Notes: a model not told the origin generated them from the letters alone. DNA of 64,000 nucleotides from Apodospora peruviana (GCA_033439685.1 JAUEDM010000007.1:1364001-1428000), one strand, 5' to 3'; shown: positions 10,889 through 23,248, counted from the first letter of the stretch. Numbers and translations: made by a program.

Positions 10889-13800
10889 GGCTGCGACGAC
10901 CCCTGCCAATGGCGGGGTCTGGACCGGAGAGGGATGCACGATAGGTTGGAATACCAGCTGGTAGCTTGCCCTGCAGCAGCAGCAGCAGCCGATGATGTGA
11001 TGGCGGGTGGATGTGGAGGGGTTCTCTGTCTGGTCTGGGCCGCTAAGAGTCGTCCGGGGTAGCCCGTCGTTGCCAAGACGCTCTGCAACGCCTTTGACGC
11101 CCCTTCTTCCAACTGCAGTGGTTTCTGTGGTGTTCCAGTTGTTCTTTTGGGCTTCTGTCAGTGGAGGTCCGGAGGGTCCAGCCGCTCGGCGATTCGTGCT
11201 TCGATCTCGCTGCTTCCGAATGCGGAGTCGGGCACCGGGACCAAGTGAGCCTGAAGCCACAAGCCCAACGTCGGCTGATGTTGTACAACCGCGCCACCCA
11301 AACTCGATCGTCACGAGATCTGTAGGGGCTTTCGTTCCTTTCCCGAATAGGTCTGGTGATCTTATGAAAAGCGTTCTGTCGTTGCTGTTTGATGCTGACT
11401 GGGCCTGGCCGTCAACATCCGCAAACTTCCCTGTTTTCCTTGCACCAAAAAGGCGGTCGAAAGTCAAAACGGATTTCCTGTGCAATGACGTCGATTCGTC
11501 AATGTTCTGATATTTCAGAATTGGTCTTGGTTGTCTTTGCTCTGAGTGCAATGTAGTAAATAAAGAGTGCTCGAGCGCAGGTGGTGGGTGTCACTGGAGT
11601 GTTTAGTGTGCGGCCGAAGAGTGGTGTAAGTCAAATATAGGCACAAAGTAAGGCGGGTTGTGTGAGGGGACAGGAAACAACTTGAACGCGTTTTGATATC
11701 ATAAAGATGTCGGGGTAAGGCTCTAGAAAAAGGAGGAGGGTCGTGACTTTAAAGATATTTATTCCAAGTAAGAAACCGGCCCAAGAGCTGCCAAAGTATT
11801 TGTATCCATTCTGCAAGTGATGAATGATCCTTGGGTGCTTTCCATCAAGTAATTATGTGTCATGGCCCGCTAAAGGGCGAGCCCAGTGAACCCGGGGGAC
11901 GCTCACCAACAGCTCAAAGGCGGCTCCCTGGACAGGGAAGAAAGGCCGCCTCAAGACCGGGGCAACGCTGCGATGCAATCTGTCGTACTGGTACAAAGTT
12001 ACTTGCTTCCGGCCAACATCAGCTGGCCCCCATTGGTTGAATTTTGACTCTGTCGCTAGAAATGGAACGGACTGGCAGCAAATTTTCCTTGTAGGCCAAG
12101 TCAACCTGTATCCATAGGTACCCTGGAGGGAGGAGAGCTTCCTCCTCAAAGGATGACACTTCGTACTACAGTACAATAACGGCATCTGCGGCACCAGCCT
12201 TGTTCAGTCCCCGGAGAACAGTCCCCACTGGCAGGGATGGAGCTGGTGTCCAATATCAACTTGATATGTTGGGTAGGGGTTCAGCTGGACAATGACAATG
12301 CTCACGACGCACTGGCAGTAATAAGCTGCTTCCGTCTCAGTGCACACACACTAGTAGGTAAGCTGCTTGCAGAAGGCCAGGCACGAGCTGTCTGGTCCGC
12401 GGATAGCAGCATTGCATGGGCGGCCAGCTCAGGAGCATGACGGCGTCTGAAGATGTCAGCCAGGGGCCGCTAACTCTACCGTGAATACCTTGGTAATTTT
12501 ACCAACGAGTGCCCGAGAGAACAGAACTACACGGAGCGACGCAAACGGTTACTATGGGCGGAACACCGCACGCACTAAATCGGGCAGTTGAGGCACCGGG
12601 CGATAGAGCCAACCAACAACGACGGAAGTCCGACTTTTGTCCACCGAGACGCCGGGTCTGTGTCCGAGGCGGTGACAAGTCCCTGTCCAGGGCTCCATGT
12701 TGGGTTTGCTGACTGAAGTGAGTGAGACGCGGGTACCAGTAGATCACTGAGTAGAAGCTTCAGTTACAGCTGAAAGCACGGATCCGAATCTGACGGCAGT
12801 TGATGGCGGCCTGAGCTCGCATGTTCTCTCGATTGGATCGAGGAACAAGGAAGGCATCGGGTAGTCTGGTAGTCCAATGGCGCCATTCCTTCCATTCATT
12901 GCTCGTAGACTGGCGGAAAGGAACTCCATGACAGAGCCAGAAATGGCGGGGGAGTTCCATGGCAGTTTAGTGGAGGAGGGGCAGTCAGGGACTCAGGTCA
13001 GCGCTTTTCCAGGTTGCTTTGACGTCTTTGTAGTGGGGTCACATGGCAAACAAACTTTCTGTCAGCTCCACCAAAGAATGAGAAAGTGGAGAGAAACTAA
13101 AGAAAATTTTCTTTCTCTGATCCTGTTCGAACGAACGCTTGTTCAAAATCCTGCTTCCAGGCTTACCCTGGTATTACTGCCCGTCGAATACGCGATATTA
13201 TAGGGATAGCGCTGGTTCTTTCTTTGGCCCAAGCATTTGTACGCAGTCCCGGCAAGAAATCCCAACTTTATCCTGTGGTGAACTCTTCCCAAAAACTGAC
13301 CACCAACAAACATTTCGTGATATCTGTCAGGCTCGATGTACAGATTACCACAATGCTGTACGACCACACATGTTACACTACATGTACTGTACATCCATCT
13401 CCAACTCACCGGCGATCGAGATGGACATAACCCTGCAAGCCCCTGTGGTGATCGAAGAAGCATTTGAAAAGCGAGGGACTGGCCCAATTGGCTAATAAGT
13501 TCATATCTACCTTGGTACTCAACATAATCCGTATATATCGTCGTCTGTCGCTGTAGTTTCTCGCTCACACAAAACAGAACAAACCGTATACTTGCAAACT
13601 GTACCCTGTCGTGCTTGTCATCATGGCCAGTCATACGGAGTACACTTTTGGCAGAAACATTAATCGCGAAGGGCGAGCTTGTGCTCGCCTCGGAGAAGCT
13701 GATTTTGACCGGCTCGTCACGATGTACGTTTTGGGCGTTTGAGGTTGTCTCGATGCATTCAATTACATAATTGCCAGGACCCATCAACCAAACAGGCGAG

Positions 13801-15443
13801 AGGCACGTTTTATTGCTAGTGCATGACGCCTTGCGTCACTGTCTACACGTGTACAGCCTACAGATTGTCGTTCGCCCCGCGCCCAAAGACCAAATCGACC
13901 TTGATGGTCTGATGGTTAATTCTCTTTAATCGACGACCTTGATGGTGTGATGGCTAATTCTCTTTATTCTTTGTCCGACCCGACAGCTTGGACAGCTAGC
14001 AAGCGAAGCTAATGAGATCCCTTGGACCTAGACCATTCCATGTATTTATACGGTACTGCAGAAAGTACCAAGTATGGTCTCTTGGATCGTCTTGTCTGCA
14101 CTGTATTGCTGCGGTGTGGAGATTATTTCTCCCTCTACTCTGTACAAATTATGCGATTGATGCCGCCGAACAGACCGGTCCGGAACGGGGTTCTTAGAAC
14201 CTCGCCCCAGTGCGGTACCTATCCGTCCCGTCTCCAAGGCAGCTGGGTTAAAATACGGTTCAGCCAGAAGAAAAGGGCCGGTATGGGTCACCCAACTCGT
14301 GTCTTCCTTACCTAATGGTTTCCAGTTGGCATCGAGTCACTGTTGTCGTGCTCCGTCCCAATGCCGCCTTGGGGAGAGTTGATGATTTCGGAGGCGGCCG
14401 ACGGCGCGAGGCTGGCCATGGAGGTGGCCGAAAAGGTCTCCGCCAGAACGTGACGGAAACCGAGCTCGGGGGATTCTAGACGCGGTTTCTTTCTTCTAGT
14501 GTTTTCCGGTAGTGGAGCCGCTCGAGCAGCGGGTCAGCCGCTCGGTCCAACAATTCAACTTCTCACGACAATACCTCCGTACCCGACCTACATACCACTA
14601 GCCTTCAACCACCTTGATGGTCTTTCGGCTACCGGTACATCCTCACGTGCTCCTGTCCAGAGCGTTCACCTCATCAACTATCAACCGCTAGCAGACACAG
14701 TTTCCACCTCTGCGAATTACACTAGTGGATCCTCGCTGCGGTTAGGAACGGCACTGAAAACCCGAGACTCGGGCAAGCATGTGTATTCCACACAAGTTTG
14801 TGCTAATCTGCATTCTCGCGGCGATCGAGTCAGCTTTCCGAAAACCCTTACCCTTCCCGATCTCAGTTCGATCCAGGGCGGTGATATCCGGGCCCATGCG
14901 TGTGGGTCTTATCCCAGGTCCCGTCTGACCGTCATTGGTAGCAGTGGGAGTCACTTCAGCAAGGCTGAACACGCGGGAGGAACCAGCGACTGGGCGTGTG
15001 TTAACCATAAAACCATCACCTACCCCTGAAAGTGATGAATGGGATCTTTGATGTTGGTGAAATGCCATCCAGGTACCCGGTACACCAATCATGGGTAAAT
15101 AATCAACCACAGTACTTGCATGGGCCTGGTAGATACAACCATGGGCCCTAGTAGTAAACATTTATGCCATATTAAATACCCTGCAATCAGTGTTTAACCC
15201 CCCGAAGAAGATCATAAGTATGTATTTACTAGGGTCTTTCAGGTCAGGCTGGTTGATTATTTACCCATGAATGGTGTAGAAGGGCACTCGTCAACCTCGA
15301 ATCTCACATGTGGTGATCCTGATGGAATTTCATAAATATCCCTGAATCCCTTTTCAAAGAGCACCCATAAAGTATCTCGAGAGGTATCACTCAATCTGGA
15401 CGGCAAGTGCAGAGCATATGGATGGTATATTCAGTGGGGCGGT
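10889..15443. other. Long intergenic region
   Basis: About 4.6 kb without a supportable gene. The first 660 bp is the open 5' extension of the arrestin frame, including a CAG trinucleotide run near 10972-10990. Open frames at 13143-13787 (minus, 214 codons) and 14499-15029 (plus, 176 codons) show no domain, no convincing exon partner and mutual overlap with other frames. A small tandem duplication sits at 13897-13966. The base composition is normal, so this is not part of the repeat island. Confidence 0.5.
13897..13966. repeat. Two-copy direct tandem repeat, 38 bp period
   Basis: Two 32 bp units beginning GACCTTGATGGT (13897-13928 and 13935-13966) differ at two positions and are separated by six bases. 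This is a simple local duplication with no associated gene. Confidence 0.85.
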
Positions 15444-16631
15444 TCAGATCCGCTCATGTTTCAGAGCCCGCCATAATCTCCACGGCAGTTTCCAGCTGTT
15501 TCCAACTTTGAAGGGGTCGAAATTAGCACCTTCTAGGCGCTGCAGATAGTCGGCAGCGGGAATTGCCTCTAACAAGACACCAAAGCCGCGGTGAATGTCC
15601 GCAGCGGTACTATCAGAGCCATCTCCTGGTCCCGAATACACATGTTCCTTTTCACCCTCATGCTCATAGTCGTGACCCGGACTCTCGCCGGCTTGTAGGT
15701 TCTTCAGCATTTCTCGCGCAGTGATAAGGTGATCGTTCGCGCGAGTGGCGACCTTGAACATGGCATCCTGTAAACCCTCTGCATCGGGGCCTTTGCGGTA
15801 GACGTCCTCCTCTCTCAGTCCTACCTCAGCCATGACATCCAGAGGTAGCAACAGCGCGGGATTTCTCGTGTTACCGACATTAACCCCTGAGGGGCCTCTG
15901 ATGGGCAGTGAGGGAGCGGCAAGAACGGGAATTCCGCGCAAGGTCGCAACAATACCGCAGGCTTTGCCGATATGGCTAGCTATATGGTCCATATGCACCG
16001 ACCGTAACGGCATAGTAGCCAAGGTCATGTACATCAAGGTAGCGTACGTGTTCTCTCCATAATCCTCGAGAGCAGCCAGCGTCGTAAACGGTTTGTTCTC
16101 CATGTGCTGCTCGCGCGTGTTGATCAAGCGTAGAAGCCAGAACTTGAGGGAGTTGGCGGTGCTCGGGCCAGCTCGGGCCGTGAGGTTGTCGATGGCTTTC
16201 CGTAACAAGATGGATATGGGTTCTCCGGGCGGACTGCCAGAAAAGGTGCTAGCAACTGTGTCACGCCAGAACTGTATGCGAAATCGTCCAATGGTTGGAT
16301 TGGAAACGGTCTCGGGGAGGCGAGCAAGCTCGAGGTTCAGAGTGCGCAGAGCGTCGTAGACATCTCGCGACGACCGCGGCACGAATTGACGGATCAGGTA
16401 GGCATCATAGTCACCGTGTCTGGGAAGTAAACAAGTCAGAAATGACGATGTTTATGCATTACATCGTGACGCAAGGTGTTCGTAGACGTACCTGAGCTTG
16501 TTCACGCAATACTTGCGGGCCTGCTCGACGTTGGCATCGGTCGTGATTCCACGGCGGCTTGGATCCGGGGCGCTAAGCCGACGACATGGTGCCCGCTTCA
16601 GGCCATGACCGAGGGTCCGAATTGAAAACAT
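15444..16631 (-). CDS. NDUFAF6-like mitochondrial complex I assembly factor (squalene/phytoene synthase fold)
   Basis: Relatives assist assembly of respiratory complex I in mitochondria; the fold is that of squalene/phytoene synthases. Two exons (16631-16492 and 16419-15444) flank a 72 bp GT-AG intron and give 371 residues. Exon 1 encodes an Arg-rich, acid-poor presequence (MFSIRTLGHGLKRAPCRRL) followed by ANVEQARKYCVNKL. Across the junction comes RHGDYDAYLIRQFVP, the typical start of this family. Later blocks include ALEDYGENTYATLMYMTLA and GKACGIVATLRGIPV, followed by residues facing the active-site region. The catalytic Asp-rich motifs of true synthases are not evident, as expected for an assembly factor. 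The exon 1 start is well supported because it alone supplies the presequence. The gene is divergent from RAD5, with starts 425 bp apart. Confidence 0.85.
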
Positions 16632-17055
16632 GGAGGTATTTGCGGGTTGACAATTAGTTCAACTGCTCCATTTTAGAGAAGGAAAAAAGATAATCATGGG
16701 AGAGTCACCGCCATTCATCATCCATTTCGTCTCAAGTGTAATTGCAGGCCACAATCGGAAAACAAAAATGGGAGACTTTTGAGCTCCGGGCCCGTCATGA
16801 CGGAGTGGCTGCTGTGGCCCAAGCTCCCTACGGGCTATTTATTACAGTGGGATTGAAACGAGAAACACGGTCAGCTGACCACTGGAAAATGGCGACGCCA
16901 AAATTCGCGTTACCAAATCTCCGTCGCGTCTCTCGGTGTGCGCCCACGCCGAGTACAACGTCCAACTCATTGACCCCTCGACCAAAAAGCTTCCGTTACG
17001 TCTTTCGGCTTCCAGACCTCAAGATATACAAGCTATCCGTCCGTGCCGCTACATA
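16632..17055. promoter_or_regulatory. Shared divergent promoter region
   Basis: This 424 bp interval separates the divergent starts of the NDUFAF6-like gene and RAD5. The RAD5 frame stays open 40 codons upstream of the chosen ATG. No specific promoter element could be assigned. Confidence 0.5.
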
Positions 17056-20000
17056 ATGGACTTTGCCCAAAGTGACGAACCTCCTAACAAAAAGCGGCGC
17101 TTTTTTACAGATGCAGAAGAAGACGCGCCCCCAACGTCCTCGCCTGTCGCCCCTAGCGGCTCCAGCGTCGGCCTCGTTCACAGCCCATCAACGCCTTCCA
17201 TCCCAACCCGGCGTTTTTTCCAAGATCCCGACGACGATACACGACCAAAATCTCCTGCCGCCTCTTCCCCCAATGGCCCATCTGTTGTCAGATCGCCATT
17301 GTCTGAGAGACATGTCGATGATTCATCTAATCGCATCTTGGCGCCGCCAGCCGCTCCGGCCGGGTTCGACCAAGACACCTTTGAGAGCTTTGTTGGTGCA
17401 AAGGTCGCACCAGACACCCTGGGAATCATTCGGCAGGCATGCGGTGATAATATCGAACGGGCTGTCAACATGTACCTCGACGGAACATGGAAGAATATGA
17501 AGAAGAGAGCATCCCTGCCAACCCATAGTCGCTCGTCCATCCCGAGCCCGGTATCACGCACTCAAGGCGCACCTGCGGCCACGTCACCGTTACCCTCAAC
17601 TTTGCATCGAGGAATCCCCGAGTCCCGGTATATTGGCGCGTTTGGAGTCGAGGGCTGGGCGACCCGGAGCGGAACCAACCTTTTGAAGCATGGAGACATT
17701 GTCAGGATTGAGCGCCAAAAAATAGGGGCAGCTAAGCCGAACACTATCAACGGACATGGCAAGCTTAGTGCTCCAGCACAACGTATCAGCGCCGCGGCTT
17801 CGAGGCGTGTGGATGTCGTTGTTCGATTTTGTGATGCCAGTGGCAGAGAACTCGGGCGTCTCGCCAGGGATTCGGCCAACTGGGTTTCGACGCTGATGGA
17901 CCAGAACATATGCAAGTTTGAGGGCACATGCGTCTATGCCCCCGAGATTATGCGGACAAATGACACCGTCTTTCTGCAGCTGAGGTGCTCACTGTTAAGG
18001 TCATGCTTTTTCGGTAGAGGATTCCAGGTCGCTGACAATAGAACAACCGGTTTGTTCGAGGAAAGGGAGTCAACAGAAGAGAAGGACTTGCGACTACGAC
18101 AAGTCGCCCTAGTGAGACTCTTCCAGGAAATCAATCTGGTGCCTTCAAGGGGAAATGCTGTAGGAGCAAAGGATCAGCGGCAAGGGCTCCTCGACGCCGC
18201 TGAAATGGTGGAAAAGAAGGAAAAGGAAAAGCCCAAGTCCTCAGACAAGGACAATGCTGCATCTTCGCCGCCAGGCGACGAGAATGAAGATGGGCAGGAA
18301 CTCGAGCAAGACCAGCTCGATACTTTGTACAAGAAAGCTCAGTCATTTGACTTCAATACTCCAGAAGCCGAGCCCGTCGACACCTTCGCTATGACACTGC
18401 GCCCATACCAGAAGCAATCACTACACTGGATGATGGCCAAGGAGAAAGACGAGCGTGATATAGAGCGCGAGGTCTCCATGCACCCCTTGTGGGAGGAATA
18501 CGCGTGGCCCACCAGGGACTATGATGACAAGGACCTCCCACAGGTTCCGAATCAGCCAGTCTTTTACGTCAACCCCTATTCTGGCGATCTGTCACTAGAT
18601 TTTCCACGTCAAGAACAACACTGTCTAGGTGGAATCTTGGCCGATGAGATGGGGTTAGGCAAAACCATCCAGATGCTTAGCCTCATCCATTCTCATCGGT
18701 CAGACGTCGCTGTCCAGGCGAGGCAGTCAAACACTGCCGTCACGTCTGTCAACCTGTTTCCACGCCTTCCCACCGTGTCTGGAACTAGCGTCATTGACGC
18801 ACCCTGCACAACTTTGGTCGTCGCCCCTATGTCTCTTCTAGCCCAATGGCAGAGCGAGGCGGAGAATGCGTCAAAGGAGGGAACACTCAGATCGATGGTT
18901 TACTACGGAGCAGACAAGAACGCGGACTTGTCCACGATATGCTCCGAAGCAAACGTGGCAAACGCGCCAGATTTGATCATTACTAGCTATGGTATAGTCC
19001 TCTCGGAGTTTACCCAGCTAGCGTGTAAGAATCTTGATAGGACCAGTTGTCGGGGAATATTCTCGCTGAATTTCTTCCGCGTCATACTGGATGAGGCGCA
19101 CAACATCAAGAATCGACAGTCCAAGACCGCTAGGGCGTGTTATGAGATCATGGCGGAGCACCGGTGGGTACTCACAGGGACACCGATTGTTAACAAGCTA
19201 GAAGACCTCTTCAGCCTCGTCAGGTTCCTGAGGGTTGAGCCATGGAACAACTTTTCCTTTTGGCGTACCTTCATCACAGTGCCGTTCGAGTCAAAAAACT
19301 TCATGCGTGCACTTGATGTGGTCCAGACAGTTCTAGAGCCGCTTGTCATGAGAAGGACCAAGGATATGAAAACTCCTAGCGGTGAACCCTTGGTTGCGCT
19401 ACCGCCGAAACAGGTAGAAATCGTGGACATCGAGCTCTCTAAGGCGGAACGAGACGTCTATGACTATGTCTTCACTCGAGCAAAGCGCACATTCTTCGCC
19501 AATGTCGAAGCTGGCACCGTCATGAAGTCATTCACGAGCATTTTCGCGCAGATTCTCCGGCTTCGACAAACCTGTTGCCATCCAGTTCTCGTCCGCCACC
19601 AGGACTTGGTGGCAGATGAAGTAGAAGCCGGCGCGGCTGCTAACGCTGCCGCGGGGCTCGCGGACGACATGGATCTTCAGTCTCTGATCGAACGCTTCAC
19701 AGTGAACACGGACGATGCAGCCGATGCAAATGCATTCGGTGTTCATGTACTAAGCCAGATCCGGGACGAGGCTGTCAACGAATGTCCCATCTGCGCCGAA
19801 GAGCCCATGATCGATCAAACCGTTACGGGATGCTGGCATTCCGCCTGTAAAAACTGCCTACTCAACTACATCAAGCACCAGACAGATAGGCATGAAGTCC
19901 CAAGGTGCTTCCAGTGTCGGGAGCCCATCAATGAGCGTGACCTGTTCGAAGTTGTCCGCACAGACGATGATCCTGATGCTGCATTCGGGCAGGCGCCTCG

Positions 20001-20611
20001 GATCAGCTTGCAGAGATTCGGAATCAACAACTCGTCGGCAAAGGTGGTTACCTTGATCAATTACCTGCGCGACTTGCGAAGAGACAACCAGACGATAAAA
20101 TCAGTCGTCTTCAGCCAGTTCACCTCCTTTCTCTCTCTCATCGAACCCGCGTTATCTCGCGCGAACATGCACTTCCTACGACTGGACGGTTCAATGGCCC
20201 AGAAAGCACGTGCAGCGGTCCTCGAAGAATTCAAGGAGTCCAAGAAGTTCACCATCCTCTTGCTCAGCCTCAAGGCTGGCGGAGTTGGTCTGAACTTGAC
20301 CAGTGCGAAGAGGGTTTACATGATGGATCCCTGGTGGAGCTTTGCGATTGAAGCACAAGCAATCGACCGCGTCCACCGCATGGGTCAAGAGGACGAGGTA
20401 AAGGTGTACCGGTTTATTGTGAAAAACAGTGTTGAGGAGAGGATGCTGAGGATACAGGACAGGAAGAAGTTTATGTGAGTGTCTGTTATTTCTTTTGTAC
20501 ATTGGAATATCACAACTGACCAAGTTTTGTAGCGCGACCTCGCTCGGCATGATGTCTGATGAGGAGAAAAAGCTGCAGAAGATCGAAGATATCAGGGAAC
20601 TCCTCAGCTAG
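17056..20611 (+). CDS. RAD5: RAD5, SNF2-family DNA helicase and RING E3 ubiquitin ligase
   Basis: Acts in error-free post-replication repair, where yeast Rad5 extends ubiquitin chains on PCNA with Ubc13-Mms2 and reverses stalled forks in the nucleus. Two exons (17056-20474 and 20533-20611) flank a 58 bp intron and give 1165 residues, the usual size. Domains in order: disordered N-terminus with a PNKKRR basic patch (possible nuclear signal); HIRAN domain (about 190-330); Walker A DEMGLGKT (about 530); DEAH box (about 679); RING finger with CPICAEEP...GCWHSACKNC...CFQC (about 910-960) inserted between the helicase lobes; and helicase C motifs GGVGLNLTSA and DRVHRMGQ (about 1075-1110). The intron is needed to reach the conserved end ATSLGMMSDEEKKLQ...IRELLS. 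The start at MDFAQSDEPPNKKRR was chosen because this Rad5-like N-terminus begins there. Confidence 0.95.
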
Positions 20612-21439
20612 AGTTGTAGTTGCAAGCTGCATATGGGTTTGGGAAGTATAGCCGTTCGCTGTCTTTGCGGAGGAGGCGTGGGTTCTGTGGCAATACCATT
20701 CGGACGACATCAAAGCATCAAATAGGGGTCGTGCTAGAAACATGCTTAATAGAGGGATGTAACCTGTTTCGGGGGGCTACCCGTTTCAAGGATTCGCTAC
20801 ATCGTTGGAATAGAAGCCTCCTGCGAACTGTCAATGCCGGTAGCTCTGCGCTTGACGAGGTCCAGAGGGGAGCATGGAACCTGTCAATCTCAGGCAGAGT
20901 CGCATATTATCTGGCAAACCCCGAAGTGTCGGTACAGAGTTCGGCTTTGACAAGAAAAGGGTCGTAAGTTTCTCTTTGTGGACTCCGCCTATGTCGATAT
21001 GCCGTGGGAAACGTGTTCCGGTGAGGGCTGGTATGTCACGGCCCGTCGACTGCACAGTGTTACATGGCGGAGGATGTGCTGGTTACATGTCCCAGCGGTC
21101 TTTAGTGTGAGGATGGAGTTTGGTGGCCAACGTGCCGGTGCTATTTCATGGGCCATCCGCTCCCCGTCATCGCTATATTAGGACCTTCACGGTCGGTACA
21201 GAAGAGTTGCTGCAGCTCCGAGAGTCCCAAGACACGGGAACAACCTATCCGCGGATTTTCCCGACGCAGAGATATACCGGTACCGTGAGGGACTCGGCCT
21301 TTCGCTAGTTTGGACCTAGACATATATAAGTTGGACGACATGCCTGGCTTGGGAGAGACGTACTTCAAGAAAGTTCATGAGGGACATCGTCAAGCGGGGC
21401 AAGAAGACATTTCTTACACATGTTCACATACCAGTCAAA
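20612..21439. other. Intergenic region
   Basis: The 3' flank of RAD5. Short open frames here overlap each other on both strands and lack features. Nothing is supported. Confidence 0.5.
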
Positions 21440-21580
21440 ATGAAGACTACCGCTGTCAGTCTTTACGTTGGATTTTTGGTGGGCTGCCTTGCCGTCTCGA
21501 CGCCTCTCGGTGCTGCTGTTCAAGGAGACATCAACCTTGAGGACCGCTCGACCGCGACAAGTGCCCGTCGTGCGGAATGA
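21440..21580 (+). CDS. Possible small secreted peptide
   Basis: A 46-residue open frame starting at an ATG with good context. It begins with Met-Lys-Thr-Thr and a hydrophobic core (about residues 5-26) ending in PLGAAVQG, which looks like a cleavable secretion signal. Only about 20 residues would remain after cleavage. The stop at 21578 falls just where another frame becomes protein-like (VRNEQLDVSEKVFGTLSMALG, ending near 21650), so this may be a frameshifted or mis-spliced small secreted protein. No family is recognised, and the call is weak. Confidence 0.25.
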   Translation: MKTTAVSLYVGFLVGCLAVSTPLGAAVQGDINLEDRSTATSARRAE

Positions 21581-21650
21581 GCAGCTCGACGTCAGCGAGA
21601 AGGTCTTTGGGACGTTATCGATGGCCTTGGGGTCCGCAGGGCTCAGGTAA

Positions 21651-22399
21651 CTTGGTCACTCATCTAGTCTAGACTAGGTAGAAACCCGGGCGTAACTTGT
21701 CAGTTGGTGTCTTGCCCTACCACCTATCCATATTCTTGGAAAGAAATCGATGTACTCATTTTCCATCTCAGGTGTGATCTATTAGCAAGCACCAATGCGT
21801 CGTTCGCCCAAGTCCACGTCCATGTCCCTGTTTACACTGAATTCAAAAGTTCTGCTTGTGCATACTTCTCGACTGATTGTGGAAATTCAGGACGCCGAAT
21901 AACAATCCTGGGAAGGTTAAGTGGGAAGCCGGGTGCTAATTAAATGTGAGGTAATTAGTTTCTCGTCAGACACCGGCTTGTCGAGCTGCGATGAAGTGTG
22001 CGGAATAAACAATACTGCTGCGGCTAAAATAGGCCCAGGCCTAGACTTATAGGGTCTCCTTATACCCTGGGCCTACGAACACTGCAGCCGAGAGCGTCCG
22101 ATGGCGGCGTTCCTGGGGATCCCTTCTGGCCCGAGAAGAAACAATCCGACTGGATGGAAGGATGGGGCGGCCATCATATCAGGTCACGTCACGCCACGGC
22201 ACACCACACGTTTGATTGTCTTATCTTGCCTGCCCGCACCGCCTCCGATTCAGGTCACGGTGCATCCAACTATAAGGCAGGCCTGCCATTTATTAGGCAC
22301 ATGGACAAACCTTGAAAATATCCGAGCTCCCAATCCTCAAGAGCACGAAACGCCCACATCCACCCTGACTTCAAAAATCAAACAGGCAAGCCTTTATCA
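21651..22399. other. Intergenic region
   Basis: The upstream flank of the gene at 22400. Apart from the hairpin at 22030-22075, no feature is supported. An overlapping open frame that starts at 22101 runs into the next gene in another frame and is a shadow. Confidence 0.5.
22030..22075. other. GC-rich inverted repeat (10 bp stem)
   Basis: TAGGCCCAGG (22030-22039) pairs with CCTGGGCCTA (22066-22075) across a 26 base spacer that itself contains TATAGGG and TATACCC elements. It lies about 325 bp upstream of the gene at 22400. It could be a dyad protein-binding site or a chance hairpin. Confidence 0.45.
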
Positions 22400-23248
22400 A
22401 TGGGGACCGTCAGAACTTACTTCCTCGCCCCTGGCTGGGATTACCCCGCCAACTCTGTGCTACTGGGCAGTGTCATCACCAACCCGACCCAACCACAGCT
22501 CGCCCTATTTAAGCCATCTCCCCAGGATTTTGATTCTCCCGTCAGTGCCAGCGAGAAGGCCCAATTCGCCATGGACCTCGCGCGTAGCGGAAAATCCCAC
22601 GGTCCGGGGCTCTTCGGTACATTCCTCAACCAGCATGGTCTCGGCAGCGAAGACAGCTTTCACTACGACCGCAAAACCGTCCGATCCTATTCGTTCCAGC
22701 ACATGCAGTCTCGCAGCTTCGAACCCAGTGAGTCATTCAGGCGCAAGGCCGTGGCCGAGACGGACCGGGTCGCTGCCTTTTGCCGCGCAAGCGACTTCAA
22801 GGCACCCGTGTACATGGTCACTGGTCTCAAGGCAATTCAAGGCGCTGGTGTGACCATATCCTCGCGCAAGGGAAATGGGTGGCGGCTTTCACTGGGTCTC
22901 AATATCGGCTCGTCGGATGACCATACCCTTCAAGATGGTGGAGGATCAGAAGGAGGACCATCGCCTATCGTATTCGCCTTTCAACTTACAGAGATTAGAC
23001 TCTCTCCAAGTGGTCTGGTATCATCGCCTGACGACCTCAGCAGCACCAATTCGGACCCGAGCAACATACAGCAGAGATTGGATGGCGCATTTGGAGAGGG
23101 AGCCTTCGTTGTGATGGACGGCTTTGATGAAGCCGACGGGACACCGTGCAGGATTATTGGCTCCAGTCAGGCATCTTTTGATTTGCTTACCGCCAGCTCC
23201 GCCAAGATAGATCCGTCGACGATGAGAAGGGCTAGCCTTGTAGAATAG
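22400..23248 (+). CDS. Hypothetical protein, possibly fungal gasdermin-like (uncertain)
   Basis: A single-exon frame of 282 residues with no stop or obvious intron. The N-terminus reads as a short hydrophobic/aromatic segment (YFLAPGWDYPANS), then VLLGSVITNPTQPQ. From memory this resembles the start of a fungal protein group that may include the HET-Q1/RCD-1 gasdermin homologues involved in regulated cell death; I cannot verify this. There is no signal peptide, transmembrane helix or catalytic motif. The middle contains alternating polar/hydrophobic stretches (PVYMVTGLKAIQGAGVTISS; then FAFQLTEIRLS) compatible with beta strands. No subtilisin-like protease, the usual partner of het-Q1, lies within the window. 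The frame and codon use look genuine; the function is not established. Confidence 0.6.
   Translation: MGTVRTYFLAPGWDYPANSVLLGSVITNPTQPQLALFKPSPQDFDSPVSASEKAQFAMDLARSGKSHGPGLFGTFLNQHGLGSEDSFHYDRKTVRSYSFQHMQSRSFEPSESFRRKAVAETDRVAAFCRASDFKAPVYMVTGLKAIQGAGVTISSRKGNGWRLSLGLNIGSSDDHTLQDGGGSEGGPSPIVFAFQLTEIRLSPSGLVSSPDDLSSTNSDPSNIQQRLDGAFGEGAFVVMDGFDEADGTPCRIIGSSQASFDLLTASSAKIDPSTMRRASLVE

Noticed and set aside
13143..13787. 214-codon minus-strand open frame
   Set aside because: The translation shows no recognisable motif and the region has overlapping frames on the plus strand; length alone is not enough.
14499..15029. 176-codon plus-strand open frame
   Set aside because: Ser/Thr/Pro-rich, featureless translation overlapped by a similar-sized minus-strand frame.
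22101..22853. 250-codon open frame overlapping the gene at 22400
   Set aside because: It is a shadow in another frame; the 22400 frame has the better codon pattern and a coherent protein.
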